From Pseudoalteromonas sp. N1230-9 (lineage in GTDB: Bacteria > Pseudomonadota > Gammaproteobacteria > Enterobacterales > Alteromonadaceae), in the NCBI RefSeq assembly GCF_032716425.1, contig NZ_CP090419.1:1800001-1864000 (forward strand): 64,000 nt of DNA, in the 5' to 3' direction. The notes under the pieces were generated by a model. That model saw only the letters and a program-made list of their open reading frames with translations. It ran no database searches and was not told the origin of the DNA. The stretch's first letter is position 1. The number at the start of each line of letters is the position of its first letter. The position numbers and the translations under genes were made by a program. Positions 54,043 through 63,442 of the stretch are shown piece by piece.

Positions 54043-54066
54043 AAAGCCAGCATCAAGCTGGCTTTT
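54043..54066. terminator. Bidirectional terminator between small gene and htpX
   Basis: AAGCCAGC-ATCAA-GCTGGCTT is an 8-base stem with T-runs on both strands, starting right after the small gene's stop codon and 13 bases beyond the htpX stop. Confidence 0.8.
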
Positions 54067-54078
54067 TCGTGTTTAAGA

Positions 54079-54939
54079 TTAACGTAATGCGTTAATACGC
54101 TCATCAAGAGGTGGGTGCGATGAGAATAACTCGGCAACACCTTTACCGCTTGCAATACCAAACGCCATCATTGAACCTTCTAGTTGTGATGGGTGGTTTT
54201 GTTTTAAACGCTCAAGGGCGCTACGCATTTTATCTGCACCTACAAGCTTAGCAGCACCGGCATCCGCAGAGAATTCGCGTTTACGGCTATAGTAAGCAAC
54301 AATCACACTCGCTAACACACCAAATAGCACTTGGAAAATCATATCGAACAAGAAGTATGTCCAGCTACTACCGCCCTCTTCTTCATCACTATTAAGAAAA
54401 TTATCAACAATACCTGCCAATACTTTCGCCATAAAGATAACAAAGGTATTCACTACACCTTGGATAAGGGTAAGCGTAACCATGTCACCATTTGCAATGT
54501 GAGATACCTCATGAGCCAATACCGCCTCAGCTTGATCTTGGTTCATATTGTGTAATAAACCTGTGCTCACAGCTACCAGCGAGTTGTTCTTACTTGGGCC
54601 GGTCGCAAAAGCGTTCATTTCAGGGCTATCGTAAATAGCCACTTCTGGCATCGCGATACCTGCTTTATTCGCTTGCGCTGCTACCGTCGAAACTAACCAT
54701 TGTTCTGTTTCAGAACGAGGCTGTTCAATAACATGTGCACCGGTTGATTTTTTTGCCATCCATTTCGACATAAATAACGAAATAAACGAGCCACCAAAAC
54801 CAAATACAGTTGAAATAACTAAAATGCCGCCTAAACTGCGATGGCTAATACCGAGTACGCTCATCACAATAGACAACACAATACCTAACACTAGCATTAC
54901 CGCTAAGTTAGTCAGTAGAAACAAAAATACACGCTTCAT
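54079..54939 (-). CDS. htpX: Membrane zinc metalloprotease HtpX
   Basis: A 286-residue M48B protease of the inner membrane that degrades damaged membrane proteins. Two N-terminal helices (about 5-60) precede the zinc site [10 protein letters not shown] (HExxH) and two further helices; the third ligand is the glutamate in [14 protein letters not shown]. The C-terminus [15 protein letters not shown] is standard. E. coli htpX is under Cpx stress control; I saw no clear CpxR site here. Length and motifs match E. coli. Confidence 0.95.
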   Translation of the reverse strand: MKRVFLFLLTNLAVMLVLGIVLSIVMSVLGISHRSLGGILVISTVFGFGGSFISLFMSKWMAKKSTGAHVIEQPRSETEQWLVSTVAAQANKAGIAMPEVAIYDSPEMNAFATGPSKNNSLVAVSTGLLHNMNQDQAEAVLAHEVSHIANGDMVTLTLIQGVVNTFVIFMAKVLAGIVDNFLNSDEEEGGSSWTYFLFDMIFQVLFGVLASVIVAYYSRKREFSADAGAAKLVGADKMRSALERLKQNHPSQLEGSMMAFGIASGKGVAELFSSHPPLDERINALR

Positions 54940-54959
54940 AAAAACCTCAGAATAAACAT

Positions 54960-55080
54960 ACCAATTGTATTAACTAACGACATGGTTAAAAATCGTTAGT
55001 TAATAAAATTATCTGGGTGTTCTACCAACTCAGTTTAGGGCTTATGCAATTGGTTGCAAGGAACTAATTACAACCAATTG
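54960..55080. repeat. Cluster of palindromic repeats between htpX and bioD
   Basis: Two inverted repeats fill this gap: TTAACTAACGA / TCGTTAGTTAA (54970-54980, 54993-55003) and CAATTGGTTG / CAACCAATTG (55047-55056, 55071-55080). The left edge reads ACCAATTG, so the outer ends also pair with the right edge. It resembles a compound form of the dispersed ACCAATT-type element near 29064. No open frame is present. Confidence 0.5.
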
Positions 55081-55113
55081 TGACAGAGTATGTCAAAAGT
55101 AACAACTCAATTA

Positions 55114-55797
55114 TTATGGGTTGATAGATAAAATTTCAAGTAAGGTTTTGTAAATTTTTAATTTAGGGGTGCCGTCTGTATACGGACTAATCGCTAAAAG
55201 GGGGAAAGGTAATGCGGATTTTAAGGTTTCTAAATTGGCGTCTTGTTCACGCATATTTGGGTCTACATGATTTGCAATCCAGCCCACACAATTTATACCT
55301 AGCGCTTTGAAATGAGCTGCTGTCAGTAAAGCGTGATTTAGGCAACCTAGTTTCATACCCACGACTAAAATCACATCAAGCTGCTGTGATTTAACCCAAT
55401 CACTGAGCAAATCGGTTTCGTTGATAGGTAAACACCAACCCCCTGCTCCTTCTGTAAGAATATAATCGGTATTGAGTGCTTTTACATTCGCATAAGCAGC
55501 ATCGAGCTTGTCAAATGTCAGTCTGTCGCCTACTTTGGCAGCTGCAATATGCGGTGCAATGGGTGGCTCATAGGTAAAGGGGTTAACTATGTTATATTTA
55601 ACCCCAATTGATGAGCTTTCCATTAAGGTTAATGCATCATCATTAACTAGTTGGCCAAATGCCTCTTCTGCACCTGCTGCAATGGGTTTAAAACCAACCG
55701 CACGCTGTTTATGTTGTGCTAGTAAGTTTAATAATAAACTGGTGACATGGGTTTTTCCGGCATCAGTGTCTGTACCCGTAATAAAAAATTCTTTCAT
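55114..55797 (-). CDS. bioD: Dethiobiotin synthetase BioD
   Basis: A 227-residue P-loop enzyme that closes the ureido ring of dethiobiotin from DAPA, CO2 and ATP. Walker A is FFITGTDTDAGKTHVT at the N-terminus; GFKPIAAGAE and LTEGAGGWCLPI mark the substrate pocket. It is the last gene of the bioBFCD operon, 13 bases after bioC, with no clear terminator before the repeat cluster. Confidence 0.93.
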   Translation of the reverse strand: MKEFFITGTDTDAGKTHVTSLLLNLLAQHKQRAVGFKPIAAGAEEAFGQLVNDDALTLMESSSIGVKYNIVNPFTYEPPIAPHIAAAKVGDRLTFDKLDAAYANVKALNTDYILTEGAGGWCLPINETDLLSDWVKSQQLDVILVVGMKLGCLNHALLTAAHFKALGINCVGWIANHVDPNMREQDANLETLKSALPFPLLAISPYTDGTPKLKIYKTLLEILSINP

Positions 55798-55810
55798 TTT
55801 TAAGTTAATT

Positions 55811-56602
55811 CTATTTTTCTAGTACTAAAAGGACAACTTGATAGCTCACTCTAGCATGCCCATCAACCAGAGGGTAAGCCTTACAAACACGATTAAGTGC
55901 CTGCCTTGTTAATAACCCTTGGCGCTTTTGCTTAGTTTGCAATGAGGTAGCGCCAATCGCTTTTATCGAGCGCAGTGCTTCTAAGGGAGAGTTATAGGCA
56001 TCTATATAACATCTATCGGCTGCAAAATTCAGTTTAAACCCCGCCAATTTTGCATACTCAATAATGTGAATAGCACAATGAAACTGATTAATATGGTTTT
56101 GCTCGTCTAAACAAGCAAAAGCCTGTTTGATCTCTTTGAGGGATCCATCTACCACGCAGCTTAAATAAACCTTACCACCTGCTTTTAGGGAATAAAAAAG
56201 ACTTTTAAGTAGCCCTTTTAAATCAGCAGACCATTGCATTGCAAAATTACTAAACACACAATCAAGGGAGTTTTGCTGTAATGGTAGGTTATCCATATCA
56301 GCACACACTTTTAAACAACGCGGGCTTTGCTCTGTGCTTAGCATGGAATGACTTAAGTCCATTGCCAATACAGTATCAAAATGTGTTTTAAGCATTGCAG
56401 TGTTAACTAAAGGCCCTGCCCCTAAATCAAGGCAAGTACCCTGCTGATGTTTACTTGCCATCATTTTAAATAAATGCGCAGCCGCTTGTTTTTGTACATT
56501 AGCATGGCTCGCGTAATTTGCAGCCGCTTTAGAGAACTTGGTTTGTGTTGTTAGCTTATTACTGTGTTGAAAGCTTAAAGGCGCTTGCAGTTGAACACTC
56601 AT
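55811..56602 (-). CDS. bioC: Malonyl-ACP O-methyltransferase BioC
   Basis: A 263-residue SAM-dependent methyltransferase that masks malonyl-ACP so fatty-acid enzymes can build pimeloyl-ACP for biotin. The SAM motif CLDLGAGPLVNTAML, VLAMDLSHSML and the VFSNFAMQWSADL segment typical of BioC are present. I chose ATG 56602 because GGAG lies 5 bases upstream and it overlaps the bioF stop by ATGA. No bioH is in the window. It is the third gene of the operon. Confidence 0.9.
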   Translation of the reverse strand: MSVQLQAPLSFQHSNKLTTQTKFSKAAANYASHANVQKQAAAHLFKMMASKHQQGTCLDLGAGPLVNTAMLKTHFDTVLAMDLSHSMLSTEQSPRCLKVCADMDNLPLQQNSLDCVFSNFAMQWSADLKGLLKSLFYSLKAGGKVYLSCVVDGSLKEIKQAFACLDEQNHINQFHCAIHIIEYAKLAGFKLNFAADRCYIDAYNSPLEALRSIKAIGATSLQTKQKRQGLLTRQALNRVCKAYPLVDGHARVSYQVVLLVLEK

Positions 56603-57732
56603 AAACACTCCACTAACGAATCAACCAGCTGTTTTATATCGTCAGCTTGATGCGCGCTACTTATGGTTACTCTAAGTCGTGCCGTATTAAATGGCACCGT
56701 TGGCGGTCTAATAGCTGTTAACCACACGCCTTTATTTTTAAGCTTATTAGCAACGGCAAGCGTGTGTTCTGCATCACCCAATACCAAAGGCTGAATTGCC
56801 GTTGTTGATTCCATTAATGCTAAGTTATGTTCTTTTGCAAGCGCTCTAAAGTAGGCAATATTCTCTGTAAGCTGAGCGCGTCTCTTATCCGCTTTTAATA
56901 ACTTTTCGAGTCGCTCTAAAGTACAACTTGCCATCAGTGGTGACATCGCCGTTGAATAAATGTATTCGCGATTAAACTGCAACATGTAATCAATCATTTG
57001 TTTTGATGTAAGCAGGCAAGCACCACTACTTGCTAGTGCCTTGCCAAAGGTGACGATCAGTAAATCAGGCTTGATTGCCTCACAACTTCCTAAACCTTGC
57101 TCGCCCAATACGCCAAAGCCATGAGCATCGTCAATCATCAGCCACGCATTGTATTGTTTAGCAAGTTTACAGAGTGCCTCAATGGGGGCTTGATCGCCAT
57201 CCATCGAAAACACCCCTTCACTTACTATGAGCTTATGCTTGGCTTTTGACTTTTGTAACCGAGATTCTAAATGCTTAAGGTCGTTATGATTAAACCGCAC
57301 CATGGCAGCGGCAGAGTGAAGACCGCCATCAATTAAGCTGGCATGATTGAGCTTATCTTGAAATATTGCCGATGATTGCGCCACGGTTTTATCTTGAAAC
57401 AATGCTTTTAATACGCTGCTATTAGCACTAAATCCGCTATTAAATAACATGGCGCTTTCATAGCCTAATAACTCGCATAAACGCTGCTCAAGCTTTTGCT
57501 GCGCTTGATTATAACCATTTACTAGCGCTGAACTGTGGCTACCTAGTTGCTGCGCTTGTATTTCAATAAAATCATCCGCAAAGCCAAGGTAGTCATTACT
57601 GGCAAAATTTAAATACTGTTTGCCTGCAACCTGAATAAAGCGCCCGCTTGATTGCTCAACAAGTTGACGCTTTCTCAGTAATGCATCTGCTTGTCGCTCA
57701 ACAAGATGCTCGGCAATAAAATCAAAAGCCAT
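56599..57732 (-). CDS. bioF: 8-amino-7-oxononanoate synthase BioF
   Basis: A 377-residue PLP enzyme of the alpha-oxoamine synthase family that joins pimeloyl-ACP and alanine. Visible marks are YLNFASNDYLGFADD, NSGFSANSSVLKAL, DDAHGFGVLG and the PLP lysine in TFGKALASSGA. It starts 7 bases after bioB and overlaps bioC. Length is close to E. coli BioF (384). Confidence 0.94.
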   Translation of the reverse strand: MAFDFIAEHLVERQADALLRKRQLVEQSSGRFIQVAGKQYLNFASNDYLGFADDFIEIQAQQLGSHSSALVNGYNQAQQKLEQRLCELLGYESAMLFNSGFSANSSVLKALFQDKTVAQSSAIFQDKLNHASLIDGGLHSAAAMVRFNHNDLKHLESRLQKSKAKHKLIVSEGVFSMDGDQAPIEALCKLAKQYNAWLMIDDAHGFGVLGEQGLGSCEAIKPDLLIVTFGKALASSGACLLTSKQMIDYMLQFNREYIYSTAMSPLMASCTLERLEKLLKADKRRAQLTENIAYFRALAKEHNLALMESTTAIQPLVLGDAEHTLAVANKLKNKGVWLTAIRPPTVPFNTARLRVTISSAHQADDIKQLVDSLVECL

Positions 57733-57739
57733 TTAATTG

Positions 57740-58780
57740 CTACGCTTCGTAAAATAATTCAGATGTTGCTTTATCGGCAACCTTTGATGAAAGTGATGCT
57801 TCTACTGCTTCATCTGAGTAATCTTCACGTGTTTCTGGGTTCATGCCTAATTTTTTAATCAGCATCATGTCTGCGTCTGCTTCAGGGTTTTCTGTAGTCA
57901 GTAGTTTATCACCGTAGAAAATTGAATTAGCACCAGCAAAGAAACACATAGATTGCATTTGTTCATTCATCGCCGTACGACCCGCTGATAAACGAACATA
58001 GCTTTTCGGCATCATGATACGTGCAACAGCAATGGTACGAATAAACTCAAAATGGTCTAAGTCTTCGACATCTTCAAGTGGTGTGCCTTTAACCTTAACC
58101 AACATATTAATTGGTACACTCTCTGGTTGCTGCGGCAAATTAGCTAATTGCATTAATAAACCAAAACGGTCAGCAGCCTGCTCGCCCATACCAACAATAC
58201 CGCCAGAGCATACTTTCATGCCGGCATCACGCACGTTATCGATGGTGTTTAAACGGTCTTGGTAAGTACGGGTTGTAATGATCTGCTGGTAATACTCAGG
58301 TGAGGTATCTAGGTTATGGTTGTAGTAATCAAGACCCGCGTCTTTTAATGCATGGGCTTTTTCGTTATCTAACATGCCAAGGGTCATACAGGTTTCAAGG
58401 CCTAGCTCTTTAACCTCTTTTACCATTTTTGAAATATAAGGCATGTCACGTTCTTTCGGATCAGACCACGCAGCGCCCATACAAAAACGGGTTGCGCCTT
58501 TTTCTTTAGCAACACGCGCTTGCTCAACCACTTTTTCTACTTCCATAAGGCGTTCACGGTCTAAGTCTGTTTTATAATGACCTGACTGAGGACAATATTT
58601 ACAATCTTCTGGGCAAGCACCGGTTTTAATCGATAATAAAGTAGAAATTTGTACTTCATTTGGATTGAAGTTTTCACGATGTACGCTGGCCGCTTTAAAT
58701 AACAAATCATTGAACGGCATTTCAAATAATGCTTTTACTTCTTGGTGAGTCCAATCGTGACGGACAACTGCGTGCTCCAT
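57740..58780 (-). CDS. bioB: Biotin synthase BioB
   Basis: A 346-residue radical-SAM enzyme, the last step of biotin synthesis. The 4Fe-4S motif C-x3-C-x2-C is in [13 protein letters not shown]; the 2Fe-2S ligands are in [15 protein letters not shown] and [13 protein letters not shown]; the arginine is in YVRLSAGR. Length equals E. coli BioB (346). It is first in the bioBFCD operon, divergent from bioA, and the BirA-like operator overlaps its candidate -35 region. Confidence 0.97.
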   Translation of the reverse strand: MEHAVVRHDWTHQEVKALFEMPFNDLLFKAASVHRENFNPNEVQISTLLSIKTGACPEDCKYCPQSGHYKTDLDRERLMEVEKVVEQARVAKEKGATRFCMGAAWSDPKERDMPYISKMVKEVKELGLETCMTLGMLDNEKAHALKDAGLDYYNHNLDTSPEYYQQIITTRTYQDRLNTIDNVRDAGMKVCSGGIVGMGEQAADRFGLLMQLANLPQQPESVPINMLVKVKGTPLEDVEDLDHFEFIRTIAVARIMMPKSYVRLSAGRTAMNEQMQSMCFFAGANSIFYGDKLLTTENPEADADMMLIKKLGMNPETREDYSDEAVEASLSSKVADKATSELFYEA

Positions 58781-58844
58781 AATAGTCTCTTTTTTTAAAT
58801 TATTGGGACGGTTAGATTGGCTTAGTCTACGACTTGACGTAACA

Positions 58845-58878
58845 TTGTCAACGAATCAAAGTGATATAAAGTTTACAT
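58845..58878. promoter_or_regulatory. BirA operator between bioA and bioB
   Basis: TTGTCAACG (58845-58853) and AGTTTACAT (58870-58878) match the BirA half-sites TTGTMAACC and GGTTKACAA at 8/9 and 7/9 positions, with the expected 16-base spacer. The site covers the likely bioA -10 (TATAAA, 58865-58870) and overlaps a minus-strand TTGACA (58846-58851) that fits a bioB -35. One bound BirA dimer would block both promoters. Matches were judged by eye. Confidence 0.7.
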
Positions 58879-60174
58879 ATGATTAATAAGCAACCAATAG
58901 ATTTAGATTTTGATCGTGAGCATATTTGGCACCCTTATACTTCTATGACTCAGCCCCTTCCCGTGTCCCCTGTCAGCCATGCCAATGCAAATCGTATTTT
59001 CTTAGAAACAGGCGAAAGCCTAATAGATGGTATGGCTTCTTGGTGGAGTGCCATCCATGGTTACTGCCATCCTGTTTTAAATGAGGCAATCACCACGCAA
59101 GTTAGCAAAATGAGTCATGTTATGTTTGGTGGCTTAACTCATGAGCCTGCTGTTGAGTTATGTAAAAAGCTAGTCAGTATCACACCTAAATCACTCGATA
59201 AGGTGTTCTTAGCCGACAGCGGCTCAGTGAGTGTTGAAGTCGCCATAAAAATGGCCTTGCAATACTGGTTAAGCCAAGGATACACCAGCAAGCAAAAGTT
59301 AATGACGCCGCTCAAGGGCTACCACGGCGATACCTTTGCAGCCATGAGCGTTTGCGATCCAGTCAATTCAATGCACAGCATGTATTCAGGGTTTTTACCT
59401 GAGCATGTTTTTGTACCTGCGCCGAGTGCTAAATTTAATGGTGAGTTTAGTCCTGCAGAAGCTGATACACTTGAAAGCTATTTTGCTGCCCATCATCAAG
59501 ATGTTGCTGCATTTATCATTGAACCCATAGTGCAAAATGCTGGGGGCATGAATTTTTATCATCCTGATTACTTAAAGCACCTGCGCATTCTGTGTGATAA
59601 GTATGATGTTTTACTTATTTGTGACGAAATCGCCACAGGCTTTGGCCGCACCGGCACCTTGTTTGCTGTTGAACACGCCAATATAGAGCCTGATATTTTA
59701 TGTATTGGTAAAGCATTAACGGGTGGCATGATGACGTTATCAGCTACATTAACCACCAGCAAGGTTGCTGTTGGTATCAGTGAAGGTGAAGCAGGCGTAT
59801 TAATGCATGGCCCAACGTTTATGGGTAACCCGCTTGCTTGTGCCACGGCCTGTGCAAGTATTGATTTACTATTAGAGCAGCCTTGGCAAGAACAAATTAA
59901 ATATATAAATGATGTACTAACTACGCAGCTTGCTAAGTGTAAGCAGCTCGATGCGGTCGTTGATGTGCGAACATTGGGGGCAATTGGCGTTGTAGAGCTT
60001 AATCGAAGTGTAGATGTAGCAAAAATTCAACGCTTTTTTATAGAGCAAGGTGTGTGGATCCGCCCGTTTGGTAAATTAATTTACTTAATGCCACCTTACA
60101 TAAGCGATGAACAAAGCTTAACTAAGTTGTGTAATGCTATTTATGCAGCCATTGAACAACAGGCGTATTGCTAA
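58879..60174 (+). CDS. bioA: DAPA aminotransferase BioA
   Basis: A 431-residue class III PLP aminotransferase that makes 7,8-diaminopelargonate with SAM as amino donor. Marks are HIWHPYTSMTQPLPV at the N-terminus, DGMASWWSAIHGY, GYHGDTFAAMSVCDP, the DEIATGFGRTG motif and the PLP lysine in CIGKALTGG. The start aligns with E. coli BioA, yet no Shine-Dalgarno lies upstream: the BirA half-site abuts the ATG. The predicted transcription start is within a few bases of the ATG, so the message may be leaderless. Confidence 0.95.
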   Translation: MINKQPIDLDFDREHIWHPYTSMTQPLPVSPVSHANANRIFLETGESLIDGMASWWSAIHGYCHPVLNEAITTQVSKMSHVMFGGLTHEPAVELCKKLVSITPKSLDKVFLADSGSVSVEVAIKMALQYWLSQGYTSKQKLMTPLKGYHGDTFAAMSVCDPVNSMHSMYSGFLPEHVFVPAPSAKFNGEFSPAEADTLESYFAAHHQDVAAFIIEPIVQNAGGMNFYHPDYLKHLRILCDKYDVLLICDEIATGFGRTGTLFAVEHANIEPDILCIGKALTGGMMTLSATLTTSKVAVGISEGEAGVLMHGPTFMGNPLACATACASIDLLLEQPWQEQIKYINDVLTTQLAKCKQLDAVVDVRTLGAIGVVELNRSVDVAKIQRFFIEQGVWIRPFGKLIYLMPPYISDEQSLTKLCNAIYAAIEQQAYC

Positions 60175-60197
60175 AAAGGAAGCTGATGCTTCCTTTT
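60174..60197. terminator. Bidirectional terminator after bioA
   Basis: AAAAGGAAGC-TGAT-GCTTCCTTTT (60174-60197) is a perfect 10-base stem with A/T tracts on both sides, starting at the bioA stop and 11 bases beyond the stop of the convergent kinase-like gene. Confidence 0.8.
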
Positions 60198-60207
60198 CCT
60201 TTAAACT

Positions 60208-60642
60208 TTACCATTCAAACATATAAGCCATTTTACTGATCATTCTAAGCGGTACTTTATGTTCACAGCGCTTCGCGTAAAGATGCTGCAATGATTTATC
60301 TTTAATTTCACCCACGATCACTTCTTTTACTTGATAACCCAATGCAGTAGCCGCTTGTGCGTAAGCGATAAATTCCCACTTTTTGATATTGGTGTTATCG
60401 ACAATCACTAACGGGATTTCTTCAGCTAGCGCATTAATAAAACGCGCTAGGTTTAGGTTGTGGTATTCAGGTAACTTGTACTTATCAAATTGATACACAC
60501 CTTCGCTATTGTAAAAATAATCATCTGTTGCGCACACTACATAATCACTTTCATTACCAGCCACCAGCTCATCAGCTAGGCTTTGCGCATAATATGATTT
60601 ACCCGAGCCGGGTAAGCCGCGAAGAATAAAAACTTGTTTCAT
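60208..60642 (-). CDS. Small P-loop kinase-like ATPase (AAA_33)
   Basis: A 144-residue protein with Walker A LRGLPGSGKSYYAQSL at the N-terminus, VVCATDDYFYN and VIVDNTNIKKWEF, the layout of polynucleotide-kinase/N4BP2-like P-loop proteins. R-x2-K/R lid residues may be in YAKRCEHKVP. It may phosphorylate a nucleic acid end or a metabolite; the substrate is unknown. It is monocistronic and convergent with bioA. Confidence 0.75.
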   Translation of the reverse strand: MKQVFILRGLPGSGKSYYAQSLADELVAGNESDYVVCATDDYFYNSEGVYQFDKYKLPEYHNLNLARFINALAEEIPLVIVDNTNIKKWEFIAYAQAATALGYQVKEVIVGEIKDKSLQHLYAKRCEHKVPLRMISKMAYMFEW

Positions 60643-60914
60643 AGCACCTGATATACAAATTAATTAAAGATTAAAGGACCAATATCCTATTGAGAATTGT
60701 TAATAATGCCACAAAATAACCGATTAGCGCAGCGAGAATTTAAATAAACGCAAATTTTACGCAAAATATTGCTGCTATTTTACTCAATTGAAGAAAAACT
60801 ACTAAAGAGTATGCCTGAATAGTTTTTTTATTTGATTTACGAGGGTAAGATAGTCGATTCAAGTGCAATGCACAGCATATTAAATATTAGGCAACTTATA
60901 TCATTGGAGTGAAG

Positions 60915-62312
60915 ATGAGCCATTTAGCGATTTCAGAGCTATTAAAAGGCAAGGTTGCGGTAGACAGCCAAGTAACAGTAAAAGGCTGGATCCGTACACG
61001 CCGCGATTCAAAAGCAGGAATTTCATTTTTAGCCGTTCATGACGGTTCGTGTTTTGATCCTATTCAAGCGGTAGTACCTAATTCACTTAATAATTATGAT
61101 GAAGTTACACGTTTAACAGCAGGCTGCTCAGTATCGATTACGGGTGTACTGGTTAAATCAGAAGGTCAAGGTCAGTCTTTCGAAATTCAAGCTAACACTG
61201 TTGAAGTATTAGGTTGGGTAGAAAACCCAGATAGCTACCCTATGTCTGCTAAGCGTCACAGCATTGAGTATTTACGCGAACACGCGCACCTTCGCCCTCG
61301 CACTAATATCATGGGCGCAGTAACACGTGTACGTAACTGCTTAGCTCAAGCGATTCACCGTTTTTATCACGAGCAAGGTTTCTACTGGATCAGCACACCA
61401 ATCATCACAGCAAGTGACTGTGAAGGCGCCGGTGAAATGTTCCGCGTATCTACATTAGATATGCAAAACTTGCCGCGCACAGACAAAGGTGACATCGATT
61501 ACAGTGAAGATTTCTTCGGTAAAGAAGCGTTCTTAACAGTATCTGGTCAATTAAATGGTGAGACATATGCCTCAGCAATGTCAAAAATCTATACCTTTGG
61601 CCCTACTTTCCGTGCTGAGAACTCAAATACGTCTCGTCACTTAGCAGAGTTTTGGATGGTAGAACCTGAAGTTGCATTCGCAGATTTAGAAGATATCGCA
61701 AAACTTGCTGAAAACATGCTGAAATATGTTTTCAATGCGGTTTTAACAGAGCGTCGTGACGATATGGAATTCTTTGCACAGCGTGTTGAGAAGACAGCTA
61801 TCTCTCGTTTAGAAGAGTTCGTGACTAAAGATTTCGCGCAAGTTGATTACACCGATGCTATCGAAATCTTAAAAGCATGTGGCAATAAGTTCGAATTCCC
61901 TGTTGAATGGGGTGTGGATTTACAATCTGAGCACGAACGTTACCTTGCTGAAGAACACTTTAACGCACCAGTTGTAATCAAAAACTACCCGCGTGATATT
62001 AAAGCCTTCTACATGCGTCAAAACGAAGACGGCAAAACAGTGGCAGCGATGGACGTAGTTGCACCAGGTATTGGTGAAATCATCGGTGGCTCTCAACGTG
62101 AAGAACGTCTAGATGTATTAGATAAACGTCTAGAAGAAATGGGCTTAAACAAAGAAGATTACAGCTGGTACCGTGACCTACGTAAATACGGTACGGTTCC
62201 ACATTCTGGTTTTGGTCTAGGTTTTGAGCGTTTAGTTGCTTATGTAACAGGTATGGGCAACGTTCGTGACGTTATCGCCTTCCCACGTACTAAAGGTAGT
62301 GCAACATACTAA
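60915..62312 (+). CDS. asnS: Asparaginyl-tRNA synthetase AsnS
   Basis: A 465-residue class IIb synthetase that charges tRNA-Asn. The OB-fold anticodon domain (about 15-100) has [19 protein letters not shown]. The catalytic domain has motif 2 [21 protein letters not shown] and motif 3 [16 protein letters not shown] chose ATG 60915 over the in-frame GTG at 60909, which lies within the GGAG ribosome-binding site. Length matches E. coli (466). Upstream, 60643-60914 is gene-free and holds its promoter. A strong terminator follows. Confidence 0.97.
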   Translation: MSHLAISELLKGKVAVDSQVTVKGWIRTRRDSKAGISFLAVHDGSCFDPIQAVVPNSLNNYDEVTRLTAGCSVSITGVLVKSEGQGQSFEIQANTVEVLGWVENPDSYPMSAKRHSIEYLREHAHLRPRTNIMGAVTRVRNCLAQAIHRFYHEQGFYWISTPIITASDCEGAGEMFRVSTLDMQNLPRTDKGDIDYSEDFFGKEAFLTVSGQLNGETYASAMSKIYTFGPTFRAENSNTSRHLAEFWMVEPEVAFADLEDIAKLAENMLKYVFNAVLTERRDDMEFFAQRVEKTAISRLEEFVTKDFAQVDYTDAIEILKACGNKFEFPVEWGVDLQSEHERYLAEEHFNAPVVIKNYPRDIKAFYMRQNEDGKTVAAMDVVAPGIGEIIGGSQREERLDVLDKRLEEMGLNKEDYSWYRDLRKYGTVPHSGFGLGFERLVAYVTGMGNVRDVIAFPRTKGSATY

Positions 62313-62328
62313 TTTTAGTCATTATAGA

Positions 62329-62353
62329 AACCAGCCTATTGGCTGGTTTTTTT
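62329..62353 (+). terminator. Terminator of asnS
   Basis: AACCAGCC-TATT-GGCTGGTT is a perfect 8-base stem running into seven T residues, 16 bases after the stop codon. Confidence 0.9.
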
Positions 62354-62440
62354 GCCTAAAAATCATTATAAAACAATTCATTCTAGAAATTTTTAGTTAA
62401 TGTTCTATAGTCATAAGACCTGCCAAAAAAGGATCTATTA

Positions 62441-63376
62441 TTGGTTATGTTCATTCGCTCACTAAAAGTACTCACACTGACTTTCGTTTTCCTAGGTAAG
62501 TCTAGCTTCGCACTTGATGAAGATATTAATACAAAACCTATTTTAATTGCGGGTTCAACATCTGTGACCGAGTTACTAATCCCGCTTAAAGATGATATAA
62601 GCCTCGCTTTAGACAATACATTGCAGATAAGACCGATGGGCAGTGACAAAGGTGTAAAAGCGATTGCTGAGGGTCTTATCGACATAGGTACAACATCACG
62701 GTACCTAACGAAGCAAGAGCAAGAACAATGGCCTCATTTAAGGCAGATAATCATAGCGCAAGATGCGTTAACATTTATTGTTAACAGCGAACTAAATATT
62801 AAAAATTTGAGTATCACGACTCTCAAAAATATTTATCAAGGTAAAATAACCAAATGGTCAGACGCCTCTCAGTTAACGCCTGAATTAAGTAATAAAAATG
62901 ATGAAATACTGCTTTTTAGTAAAGCGACTCATCATGGCAGCTTCGATGTGTTTTTAGAATTTTTAGAACTGGACTATATCAAAGACCCTGAAAGCAACTT
63001 TATACGACTCAAAAATGCGGGTAATAGCGGTTTATTTTCAAATCAAAAAGTCGAACTGTATAACCAATTTAATCAAGCTCTTGGTATAGTTCAGCGTATT
63101 CCAAATGCGATTGCCTATGACTCGTATGGCGCCATTAGTAACCTTGAGAATGATCGCCGCATCAATAAAGTAACGACTCTATCGATAAATGGCGTTAAAC
63201 CTAATTTGCAAACCATAAGTGATGGCGAGTATGCGTTTGTACGACCGCTCATTTTAATTGTAAACACACAGTCTCCTCGCTCTAAGGAGATAGGTGTGAA
63301 ACTTACTGCATTACTTAAATCGCAAAAACTAAAAGATAAAATACGTGAACATGGTTACCTACCCGTTCAGTTTTAG
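62441..63376 (+). CDS. PstS-like phosphate-binding-family protein
   Basis: A 311-residue secreted protein of the PBP2/PstS superfamily. A signal peptide ends near SSFALDED. The start of the fold is PILIAGSTSVTELLIPL, with MGSDKGVKAIAEGLIDIGTTSR and LKNIYQGKITKWSDAS, the hallmark of phosphate-type binding proteins. No pstCAB genes are nearby, so it may be an orphan binding or sensing protein. TTG 62441 is the likely start: AAGGA is 7-8 bases upstream, whereas it is 13 bases from ATG 62447. It is monocistronic. Confidence 0.78.
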   Translation: MVMFIRSLKVLTLTFVFLGKSSFALDEDINTKPILIAGSTSVTELLIPLKDDISLALDNTLQIRPMGSDKGVKAIAEGLIDIGTTSRYLTKQEQEQWPHLRQIIIAQDALTFIVNSELNIKNLSITTLKNIYQGKITKWSDASQLTPELSNKNDEILLFSKATHHGSFDVFLEFLELDYIKDPESNFIRLKNAGNSGLFSNQKVELYNQFNQALGIVQRIPNAIAYDSYGAISNLENDRRINKVTTLSINGVKPNLQTISDGEYAFVRPLILIVNTQSPRSKEIGVKLTALLKSQKLKDKIREHGYLPVQF

Positions 63377-63390
63377 CCTCAAAAAATAAA

Positions 63391-63421
63391 AAAAGCTGTG
63401 CACCTAAGTGCAACAGCTTTT
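63391..63421. terminator. Bidirectional terminator between convergent genes
   Basis: AAAAGCTGT...ACAGCTTTT with an inner TGCAC/GTGCA pairing and a short loop forms a long stem with one bulge, flanked by A and T tracts. It can end both the PstS-like and etfA transcripts. Confidence 0.75.
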
Positions 63422-63442
63422 AACAACCAGAATCGTTATGAG

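Noticed and set aside
60909..60914. GTG upstream start for asnS
   Set aside because: The GTG lies within the ribosome-binding site; ATG 60915 gives the length of E. coli AsnS.
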